Assembly (NCBI GenBank): GCA_002427815.1
Contig: DIZF01000020.1
Location: 163,871 to 227,870 of the forward strand
Reading direction: 5' to 3'
DNA: 64,000 bases
DNA from: Ramlibacter tataouinensis
GTDB lineage: Bacteria > Pseudomonadota > Gammaproteobacteria > Burkholderiales > Burkholderiaceae_C
Part shown: positions 34,713 to 41,671 of the stretch, piece by piece
How the letters are laid out: the number at the start of each line of letters is the position of its first letter
How positions within the stretch are numbered: position 1 is the first letter of the stretch
Made by a program: the position numbers and the translations under genes
Notes under the pieces: model-generated
Database searches by the model: none
What the model was told of the DNA's origin: nothing
What the model saw: the letters and a program-made list of their open reading frames with translations, nothing else

Positions 34713-36911
34713 ATGACCCCCCTTGTCCGGCCCTTGGATGCCCGCCTCACACTGCTGGCGCTCGCCCTGCTTTCCGCCTTCGGCACCGCCCAGGCGCAGG
34801 TTGCGCCTGCGGTTGAAGGCTCCGCCAGCATCGGTATCGGTTTCGTCAGCGGCGATCGCGCGGACCGGTCCCTCTTCGATCAGTACAACGGTTTGCGCCC
34901 CGGCGACGATTTCCTGGGGCTGTTCAGCGCCGATTACTACCGTCGCGACGATGAACGCGGCACCACGACCCAGTTCCAGGCCAGCGATTTGCTGAACGGC
35001 AATCGGGAGCTGGGATTCAAGTGGAAACGACAGGGGGACTGGAAGTTCTCAGCCGATTACAACGAGCTGGTCCGCCGCGACCCCAACGTCGCCAATACTG
35101 GCCTGGTCGGCGCCGGCACCACGACGCCTCGGGTCGCACCGCTGTCGAGCGGCGCGGGTACCGGCAGCGACTTCGACCTCAAGACCCAACGCACGGGCCT
35201 GGGCTTCGGGTTCTCCAAGGTCCTCTCCCGGCAGTGGCAGTTCGACGCGAGCGTGAAGACCGAAAAGAAAGAGGGCTCGCGCCTGTTCGGTATCGGGATG
35301 AACTGTCCGTCAGCGGTAGCGCCTGGGTGCCGCGGCACCACCGGCACCGAAGCGGGCTGGGCGCTGTTGATGCTGCCCGAGCCGATCGACTCCAATCACA
35401 GTCAGGCCGAGGCCCGCGTGACCTTTGCCGGGGAAAAGCTGAACCTGTCAGCCGGCTACTATGGGTCTTTCTATCGCAACGAGAACGGCAGCCTCAGCCC
35501 CACCGTTCCGGGCAGCCTCTACAACCCGCTGGGTGCGATTCTGCCGCTCTCCGCCGGCCTGCAGCCGATCCTGAACCAGCCAGTCGCCTTGCCGCCTGAC
35601 AACCAGGCGCACCAACTCGACCTGACCGGCAGTTACGCCTTCACGCGAACGACACACGGCAACTTCAAGCTGGCCTATTCGCAAGCCACGCAGCACGACA
35701 ACTTCGCGGGCGCGGGGCTCACCGGCGCCCCGGCGGGCATCTCGGACCTCGGAGGCAAGCTGGCCACGACGCTGGCCCAGCTCGGACTGTCATCGCGGCC
35801 CATGCCCAAGCTTTCGCTGATGGCCAATCTGCGCTACGAGCAGCGGGACGACAGCACCCCCATCGGGCTGTACAACCTGGAGGGCACATCGACCTATACC
35901 AACCGGCGCCTGCCTCTGACCACGACAAAGGCCAAACTCCAGGCTGCCTATCAATTGGCGAGCGACTATCGAGGCACCCTTGGCGTCGACTGGAACTCGA
36001 TCGATCGCGGTACGTTCACGGCCACCAGCGCCGCGGCCGGCATCACAGCGTTGCGCCAGAAGACCGACGAAACCACCGTGCGGGCGGAACTGCGCAAACG
36101 GATGGCGGAAGATTTGAGCGGGGCCGTCACGGTGGAAAGCAGCGACCGCACCGGCTCCAACTGGCTGCAAAACAACAGCGGGGTGGGCGTCACCGAAGTG
36201 CCGGATCCATCCGCTGCCAGCACGGGGTTCGCCACCGGCATCTTCATGCCCACGCTGGCCGACCGCCGCCGCGACAAGATCAAGCTCAACGCCGACTGGC
36301 AGCCAACGGAAAAACTGTCGCTGCAACTCTCGGCCGAAAGCGGCCGCGACCGGTACAACACGCCGAGCGTCTACGGCGTGCGCAGCTCCAACCTGGGCCA
36401 GGTCAGTCTCGACTGGAACTTCGCGGCGACCGAAGCCTGGAACCTGAACGGGTTCCTCTCACGCGGCAGCCAGGAGCTCGATCAGGCGCGCCCGGGCGCG
36501 GCGATCATGGCCTTCGACAACAAGACCACCACGGTGGGCATCGGCTTTACCGGCAAGGCCACCAGCAAGCTCGAAGTGGGCGGCAGCCTCTCCTACATGG
36601 ACGACAAGAGCGTGTACGCGCAGACGCTCGATTCCACGGCCGATCTCGGCAGCGCAGCCCTGCTGGCTGCGACGGGGGGCCTTCCGGACATCGTGTTCCG
36701 GCAAACCAGCCTGAAGCTGTTCGGCAAGTACACGCTGGACAAGCAATCTGCCGTGCGAGTCGACTTGGTACACCAACGCGCGCGCTGGGGCGATTGGGCG
36801 TGGGGATACAACGGAACGCCCTTCGTCTATTCCGACGGCACGACCGTCAATCGCAAGCAGGACCAGAGCGTCAGCTTCTTGGGCGTGACCTACGTCCGCC
36901 GCTGGCCTTAG
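34713..36911 (+). CDS. mtrB: MtrB/PioB-family outer-membrane beta-barrel
   Basis: A 732-residue outer-membrane porin that would sheath the MtrA-like decaheme cytochrome. The signal peptide (ends near GTAQAQ) is followed by repeated amphipathic strands of about 10-12 residues with aromatic girdles, and ends in an outer-membrane-type terminal strand (SFLGVTYVRRW plus Pro). Strand pairs read like FKWKRQGDWKFSADYNELV. The second ATG (34713) is preferred because GGAG lies 8 bases before it; an ATG at 34707 is in frame. The N-terminal CxxC found in Shewanella MtrB is absent; the only two cysteines lie in one loop (MNCPSAVAPGC). Confidence 0.9.
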   Translation: MTPLVRPLDARLTLLALALLSAFGTAQAQVAPAVEGSASIGIGFVSGDRADRSLFDQYNGLRPGDDFLGLFSADYYRRDDERGTTTQFQASDLLNGNRELGFKWKRQGDWKFSADYNELVRRDPNVANTGLVGAGTTTPRVAPLSSGAGTGSDFDLKTQRTGLGFGFSKVLSRQWQFDASVKTEKKEGSRLFGIGMNCPSAVAPGCRGTTGTEAGWALLMLPEPIDSNHSQAEARVTFAGEKLNLSAGYYGSFYRNENGSLSPTVPGSLYNPLGAILPLSAGLQPILNQPVALPPDNQAHQLDLTGSYAFTRTTHGNFKLAYSQATQHDNFAGAGLTGAPAGISDLGGKLATTLAQLGLSSRPMPKLSLMANLRYEQRDDSTPIGLYNLEGTSTYTNRRLPLTTTKAKLQAAYQLASDYRGTLGVDWNSIDRGTFTATSAAAGITALRQKTDETTVRAELRKRMAEDLSGAVTVESSDRTGSNWLQNNSGVGVTEVPDPSAASTGFATGIFMPTLADRRRDKIKLNADWQPTEKLSLQLSAESGRDRYNTPSVYGVRSSNLGQVSLDWNFAATEAWNLNGFLSRGSQELDQARPGAAIMAFDNKTTTVGIGFTGKATSKLEVGGSLSYMDDKSVYAQTLDSTADLGSAALLAATGGLPDIVFRQTSLKLFGKYTLDKQSAVRVDLVHQRARWGDWAWGYNGTPFVYSDGTTVNRKQDQSVSFLGVTYVRRWP

Positions 36912-37212
36912 GCGCCCTGCTCCGCCGCTGTCGGCACGGCCAGGCGGCAGGAAGTTCTCGTGCGCGAAGCATCCGCTCACCAGGGGCCCTCGCATCAACG
37001 TCTTGGCGTCGCTGCCAGTGGCTTCCGTGTCACCGCCGGCGCTCGTCAACGGCCCGCTGACGAGTCACGTTAAATAAGCAGGTGCCACGCTGTTATTCAC
37101 AGGATCTCTGTTCAGACAGCGGTTGACATTTGTCAATCCAGCCTGCACCGCATGGCGGCACCATTGTTGCGTTGCAAAGCCAGCCCTCAACCTTTCACTC
37201 CAGGAGCAAAAA
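36912..37212 (+). promoter_or_regulatory. Intergenic region between the barrel gene and the small cytochrome
   Basis: This 301-base gap holds no convincing gene. Its right part contains an FNR-family-like palindrome (37123-37136). No intrinsic terminator with a T run was seen after the barrel gene. Confidence 0.4.
37123..37136. promoter_or_regulatory. FNR/CRP-family-like palindrome upstream of the small cytochrome
   Basis: TTGAC-ATTT-GTCAA is a perfect inverted repeat with the FNR-type half-site variant TTGAC on both sides. It lies about 84 bases before the TTG start at 37213. The TTGACA could also be a -35 element, but no -10 lies 17 bases downstream. Confidence 0.45.
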
Positions 37213-37542
37213 TTGAAAGCCATCTCCCTACTCGCAGCCGCAGCTGCCGTCTTTGTGTTCTCGATCCCCGCCAGTGCCGCAGTCGATGCCGACGCGGCCA
37301 ACAAGCTGATCAAGGACAACGGCTGCACAAAGTGCCACTCGGTCGATAAGGACAAGAAGGGCCCTTCGTTCAAGAAGACCGCGGCCCAGTTCAAGGGAAA
37401 GGCCGATGGCGAAGCCAAGCTGGTGACGTTCTTGACCACCGGTCCGAAGGTCAAGATGGGCGACGCCCAGGAAGAGCACAAGATCGTCAAGGGTGACGCC
37501 GCCCAGGTCAAGAACCTGGTGCAGTGGATCCTGGCGCAGTAA
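37213..37542 (+). CDS. Small periplasmic monoheme cytochrome c
   Basis: A 109-residue cytochrome starting at TTG (37213) after a strong AGGAG site. The signal ends near PASAA (residue 21), and one haem site (NGCTKCHSVD) lies at about 36. The usual Met-Pro segment is replaced by KVKMGDAQEEHKIVKG, so the sixth ligand may be Met or His. It ends with NLVQWILAQ, like its paralogue at 15428 (SLVQWILSQ). A soluble electron carrier between inner-membrane quinol oxidases and the MtrA-like protein or other acceptors is the likely role. Confidence 0.88.
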   Translation: MKAISLLAAAAAVFVFSIPASAAVDADAANKLIKDNGCTKCHSVDKDKKGPSFKKTAAQFKGKADGEAKLVTFLTTGPKVKMGDAQEEHKIVKGDAAQVKNLVQWILAQ

Positions 37543-37573
37543 GCGCTCGCAATCGCAGACACAAGGCCACCTG

Positions 37574-38305
37574 ATGCCACCACCGCCCATCGCCGACGCC
37601 ACCTTTGCAGTACCGGCGCCGGCCTCGGCCCGACCGCTGGCCATCCCCCGCTACCTCGAACAGGTGTACTGGTGGGCTTATGTCCATCCCAATGCGGTGC
37701 AGCTGTTCGAGCGGGAGTGGCTGGTCAACCTGATCCTCTTCGGCAATTACGGACGCCTGCGCGATGCGGCGCTCGACGATCTGGGCCAGACGGTGACGGG
37801 CCACACGCTGCAGGTGGCATGCGCTTACGGCAACATCACGCCGCGGCTGCGCCAGCGCCTGGCTCCGGACGCCAAGCTGGACATCGTGGACATCCTGCCG
37901 ATCCAGTTGAAGAACCTGGCAGCCAAGATGCCGCCCGACGACCGGGTCGCCCTCATGCAAGGGGACTCCTCGTCACTCGCATGCGCAGACGCGTCGTACG
38001 ACCAGGTCCTGCTGTTCTTTCTCCTCCACGAGCAACCCGAAGCGGTGCGGCGCGAGACGCTGGCCGAGGCGATGCGGGTGGTGAAGCCGGGCGGCAGGAT
38101 CGTCATCGTGGACTACCACCGGCCCGTGCCCTGGCACCCGCTGCGCCTGCTGATGACCGGCGTTTTCCGCAAGCTGGAACCTTATGCGATGGACTTGTGG
38201 AATAACGAGCTGACGGCATTTATGCCAGCGCACGCACGCCCCGCTTCGATCGAAAAACAAACCTATTACGGCGGGCTGTACCAGAAACTGGTCCTGATCC
38301 GTTGA
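37574..38305 (+). CDS. rquA: Rhodoquinone biosynthesis protein RquA
   Basis: A 243-residue class I SAM-dependent methyltransferase-like protein of the RquA family, which replaces a ubiquinone methoxy group with an amino group to give rhodoquinone, using SAM as amino donor. The RquA-type N-terminus is visible (VYWWAYVHPNAVQLFEREWL, then FGNYGRLRDAALDDLG), followed by the altered SAM loop VACAYGNIT and the later PGGRIVIVDYHRP strand. It is 7 bases upstream of frdA. This adjacency fits, because rhodoquinol is a low-potential donor suited to fumarate reduction. The family call rests on these motifs and on context; ordinary UbiE-like methyltransferases differ in the SAM loop. Confidence 0.88.
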   Translation: MPPPPIADATFAVPAPASARPLAIPRYLEQVYWWAYVHPNAVQLFEREWLVNLILFGNYGRLRDAALDDLGQTVTGHTLQVACAYGNITPRLRQRLAPDAKLDIVDILPIQLKNLAAKMPPDDRVALMQGDSSSLACADASYDQVLLFFLLHEQPEAVRRETLAEAMRVVKPGGRIVIVDYHRPVPWHPLRLLMTGVFRKLEPYAMDLWNNELTAFMPAHARPASIEKQTYYGGLYQKLVLIR

Positions 38306-38312
38306 GGACATC

Positions 38313-40106
38313 ATGGAAACATTCAAGGCAGATGTCGCGATCGTAGGGGCCGGCGGCGCCGGTTTACGAGCCGCAATCGCGATTGCGGAGGCCGATCCGA
38401 CCCTCAGCATCGCACTGATCTCCAAGGTCTATCCGATGCGCAGTCACACGGTGGCTGCCGAGGGCGGCGCGGCCGCGGTGACCCAGGCGCACGACAGCTT
38501 CGAGGAGCACTTCCACGACACCGTGGCGGGCGGCGACTGGCTGTGCGAGCAGGACGTCGTCCAGTACTTCGTCGAGCAAGCCCACGAGGAAATGGTGCAG
38601 ATGGAGCATTGGGGTTGCCCGTGGAACCGCAAGGCCGATGGGCATGCGAACGTACGCGCGTTCGGCGGCATGAAGATCGAACGCACCTGGTTCGCAGCCG
38701 ACAAGACCGGCTTCCACATGCTGCACACGCTGTTCCAGACGTCGATCAAGTATCCGTCGATCCGGCGTTTCGACGAACACTTCTGCATGGACCTGGTGGT
38801 CGATGACGGGCGGGTGCAAGGCGTGGTTGCGATCGAGATCGCCACCGGCGAATTCCGCCTGATCCAGGCGAAGTCCGTGATCATCGCCACCGGCGGCGCC
38901 GGCCGCGTGTTCCGCGAGAACACCAACGGTGGCATCGTCACCGGTGACGGCATGGCGCTCGCATACCGGCACGGCGTGCCGCTGCGCGACATGGAGTTCA
39001 TGCAGTATCACCCGACCTGCATGCCGGGCACCGGCCTGCTGTTTACGGAAGCCTGCCGCGGCGAAGGCGGATTCATGCTGAACAAGGACGGCTACCGCTA
39101 CCTGCAGGACTACGGCCTCGGCCCGGCCTCGCCGACGCCGGTCAACAAGGCCATGGAGCTCGGTCCGCGCGACCGGTTGAGTCAGGCCTATTGGCATGAG
39201 AAGCAGAAGGGACGCACCATCAAAGGGCCCCACGGCGACGTGGTGCACCTCGACCTGCGCCATCTGGGCGAAAAGAAGTTGCGCGAGCGCCTGCCGCAGA
39301 TCTATGAGCTCGCTGTCGAATACCTCGGTGTCGATCCCGCGAAGGAGCCGATCCCGGTGTTGCCGGCGGTGCATTACACGATGGGCGGCATCACCGCCGA
39401 CGGCAAGACCGCATCCACCCTGCCCGGCCTGTACTCGGTGGGTGAATGCTCGAGTGTCGGAATCCACGGCGCGAACCGCCTGGGCTCGAATTCGTTGACC
39501 GAGCTGCTGGTGTTCGGCAAGGTCGCCGGCGTCGAAGCCGCCGCCTATGCCAAGAGCGTGCCGCATGCCAACACCGACAAGCTCGTCAAGCTGGCTGAAG
39601 AAACCCGTCGCCAGGCCATGTCCCTCGTGGCCCGCAAGGACGGTACGGAACGCATCGCGACGCTGCGGCGTGAGATGGCCAAGAGCATGGAAGACGGCTG
39701 CGGCATCTACCGCACGGCTTCCACGATGCAGGCCACCTGCGACAAGCTGTTGGAGCTGAAGCAGCGCTATGCCAAGGTGCGCATCGACGACCATTCCAAG
39801 GCCTGGAACACCGAGTGGCTTCTCACCATCGAGCTGGGTTATCTGCTGGACGTGGCCCAGGCGATAGTCCACTCCGCATTGAACCGCCGCGAATCGCGCG
39901 GTTCGCATCAGCGGCTGGACGGCTTCGAGCAGCGCGACGACGTCAACTTCCTCAAACACTCGCTGGCCTACTACCAGGGCGCAGACGCGCCGCGCATCGA
40001 GTACGGGCCCGTCAAGATCACCACGTCGAAGCCGGGCACGCGCGCGTATGGCGCCGCGGGCGAAGAGGCCGACCGCAAGGCCAAGGAGGAGGCCGTCCAT
40101 GCCTGA
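38313..40106 (+). CDS. frdA: Fumarate reductase flavoprotein subunit
   Basis: A 597-residue flavoprotein that reduces fumarate to succinate on the cytoplasmic side. It has the N-terminal FAD loop IVGAGGAGLRA, the covalent FAD histidine in PMRSHTVAAEGG (about residue 45), the active-site motif VQYHPT-type FMQYHPTCMPGTG, and HYTMGGI, GANRLGSNSL and ECSSVGIHG near the C-terminal part of the core. The sequence follows E. coli FrdA closely in these regions, supporting a true quinol:fumarate reductase rather than succinate dehydrogenase. It overlaps frdB by 8 bases. Confidence 0.96.
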   Translation: METFKADVAIVGAGGAGLRAAIAIAEADPTLSIALISKVYPMRSHTVAAEGGAAAVTQAHDSFEEHFHDTVAGGDWLCEQDVVQYFVEQAHEEMVQMEHWGCPWNRKADGHANVRAFGGMKIERTWFAADKTGFHMLHTLFQTSIKYPSIRRFDEHFCMDLVVDDGRVQGVVAIEIATGEFRLIQAKSVIIATGGAGRVFRENTNGGIVTGDGMALAYRHGVPLRDMEFMQYHPTCMPGTGLLFTEACRGEGGFMLNKDGYRYLQDYGLGPASPTPVNKAMELGPRDRLSQAYWHEKQKGRTIKGPHGDVVHLDLRHLGEKKLRERLPQIYELAVEYLGVDPAKEPIPVLPAVHYTMGGITADGKTASTLPGLYSVGECSSVGIHGANRLGSNSLTELLVFGKVAGVEAAAYAKSVPHANTDKLVKLAEETRRQAMSLVARKDGTERIATLRREMAKSMEDGCGIYRTASTMQATCDKLLELKQRYAKVRIDDHSKAWNTEWLLTIELGYLLDVAQAIVHSALNRRESRGSHQRLDGFEQRDDVNFLKHSLAYYQGADAPRIEYGPVKITTSKPGTRAYGAAGEEADRKAKEEAVHA

Positions 40107-40851
40107 CAACCAACGAATAGAAATCCAGGTTCTTCGCTACCGGCCCGAGGAAGAGGACAAGCCGGTCTGGCAGAGCTACTACGTGCCGTTCACGGACGAC
40201 ATGTCGGTGCTCCAGGGCCTGCAATATATCAAGGACGAACTGGATGGCACGCTGAGTTTCCGCTGGTCCTGCCGCATGGCGATTTGCGGCAGCTGCGGCA
40301 TGATGGTCAACGGCAAGCCCAAGCTATCCTGCCAGACGTTCCTGCGCGACCTGCTGCCCGGCCCGGTGCGAATCGAGGCGCTGGCGCATTTCCCGATCGA
40401 GCGCGACCTCGTCGTGAGCGTCAGTGAATTCGTCAGCAAGCTCGAGGGCATCAAGCCCTACATCATTCCCAAGGAACCGCGCGAGCTGTCCCAAGGCGAA
40501 TACCTGCAAACGCCGCATCAGCTCGAACAGATTGAGCAGTTCAGCTCGTGCATCAACTGCATGCTGTGTTATTCGGCCTGCCCGCAGTTCGGGCTCAACC
40601 CGGACTTCACCGGCCCGGGTGTGCTGGCCCTGGCGCACCGCTACAACGCCGATTCGCGTGACGGCGGCCGCGCCGAGCGGATGGAGATCATGAGCACTGA
40701 GGAAGGCGTGTGGACCTGCACGGCGGTGGGCTACTGCTCGGTGGTGTGTCCCAAGCAAGTGGATCCGGCAAACGCGATTAACCAGAACAAGGTCAACAGC
40801 GCGAAGGACTATTTCCTGCGATTCCTGTCACCGAAGGGGGCACCAAAATGA
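40099..40851 (+). CDS. frdB: Fumarate reductase iron-sulfur subunit
   Basis: A 250-residue FeS subunit carrying electrons from the membrane anchor to FrdA. It has an N-terminal [2Fe-2S] domain with SCRMAICGSCGMMVNG and a later KLSC ligand, and a C-terminal domain with CINCMLCYSACP for [4Fe-4S] and the CTAVGYCSVVCPKQVDP group for [3Fe-4S]. All expected ligand cysteines are present. The ATG at 40099 lies within the end of frdA and follows AAGGAGG. The stop overlaps frdC as ATGA. Confidence 0.96.
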   Translation: MPDNQRIEIQVLRYRPEEEDKPVWQSYYVPFTDDMSVLQGLQYIKDELDGTLSFRWSCRMAICGSCGMMVNGKPKLSCQTFLRDLLPGPVRIEALAHFPIERDLVVSVSEFVSKLEGIKPYIIPKEPRELSQGEYLQTPHQLEQIEQFSSCINCMLCYSACPQFGLNPDFTGPGVLALAHRYNADSRDGGRAERMEIMSTEEGVWTCTAVGYCSVVCPKQVDPANAINQNKVNSAKDYFLRFLSPKGAPK

Positions 40852-41258
40852 ACCACAAGGCCAGTTTGAGGACAGGCTACGTCCGGCCGATGCAGGGCTG
40901 GTGGCGCCGCGATCCTTTCTTCGTGCGCTACATGATCCGCGAAGCGACTGCCATTGCCGTGCTGGTGTATGCAGTGGTGCTCGCGGTAGGCGTGATTCGC
41001 CTCGCCCAGGGCGAGGCGGGCTGGAACGGCTGGCTGGCCGCCCTGCGCTCACCCGGCGCCATCCTGCTGCACTTGGTGCTGCTCGTGTCGATGGTGGTAC
41101 ATGCGCACAGCTGGTTTGAGATCATGCCCAAAACCATGCCGATGATGTTCATCGGCGGCGAGCGCGTCGCCCAAGCGACGATCACGCGCACGGGCTGGGT
41201 GGCCGCCGCAGTGGCGACCGTCGTCGTGGTCGCGATCGCCTGGTGGCTCAAATCATGA
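40848..41258 (+). CDS. frdC: Fumarate reductase membrane anchor FrdC
   Basis: A 136-residue anchor with three membrane helices. It follows the E. coli FrdC pattern: YVRPMQGWWRRDPFFVRYMIREATA near the start, in which the Glu corresponds to the quinol-site glutamate of E. coli FrdC, then HLVLLVSMVVHAHSWFEIMPKTMP. This is the haem-less two-anchor (type D) form. It is joined to frdB and frdD by 4-base ATGA overlaps. Confidence 0.93.
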   Translation: MNHKASLRTGYVRPMQGWWRRDPFFVRYMIREATAIAVLVYAVVLAVGVIRLAQGEAGWNGWLAALRSPGAILLHLVLLVSMVVHAHSWFEIMPKTMPMMFIGGERVAQATITRTGWVAAAVATVVVVAIAWWLKS

Positions 41259-41611
41259 AACGCTCCAACGCACCCATCTTCTGGCTCCTGTTTGGCGCCG
41301 GCGGCATGCTATCGGCCCTGCTGGGCACCGGCCTGGTGTTCATCACCGGCATCGCAGCACCGTTGGGCTGGCCTCTCGGGCCCGATCTTCTGAGCTATCC
41401 GCGCATGCTGGCTTTCTCCCAGAATTGGCTTGGGAAAGGCTTCTTGTTCGTCGTTATCGCTCTGTTTGCGTGGCATGCGGTGCACCGCATTTATCACAGC
41501 CTGCACGATCTGGGCATCCCGACCGGGGCCGTGGCCAAGATCGTCTGCTACGGCGGCGCACTGCTGATCACCGTGGTCGCCGCGGTCAGCCTGCTCTCGA
41601 TTGGTTTCTAG
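41255..41611 (+). CDS. frdD: Fumarate reductase membrane anchor FrdD
   Basis: A 118-residue anchor with three helices (about residues 10-32, 60-80 and 92-115). It has FrdD-type features: SNAPIFWLLFGAGGM at the start and FAWHAVHRIYHSLHDLGIP after helix 2. The ATG at 41255 overlaps the frdC stop. It completes FrdABCD, and a strong terminator follows 27 bases later, so the operon ends here. Confidence 0.93.
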   Translation: MKRSNAPIFWLLFGAGGMLSALLGTGLVFITGIAAPLGWPLGPDLLSYPRMLAFSQNWLGKGFLFVVIALFAWHAVHRIYHSLHDLGIPTGAVAKIVCYGGALLITVVAAVSLLSIGF

Positions 41612-41637
41612 CAAGCAACTCCCGGGTTGATTCATCT

Positions 41638-41666
41638 GCACCCGGCGCCGCCGGGTGCTTTTTTTT
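41638..41666 (+). terminator. Intrinsic terminator of the rquA-frdABCD operon
   Basis: GCACCCGGC and GCCGGGTGC form a 9-base perfect stem around GCC, followed by eight T residues. Confidence 0.95.
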
Positions 41667-41671
41667 GGGGC

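Noticed and set aside
37123..37212. Upstream in-frame ATG (37123) as the start of the small cytochrome
   Set aside because: It would start inside the FNR-type palindrome and add residues before the signal peptide; the TTG at 37213 has a strong AGGAG site.
38364..40109. A 581-codon minus-strand frame opposite frdA
   Set aside because: No signal, domain or ribosome site; frdA on the plus strand is unmistakable.
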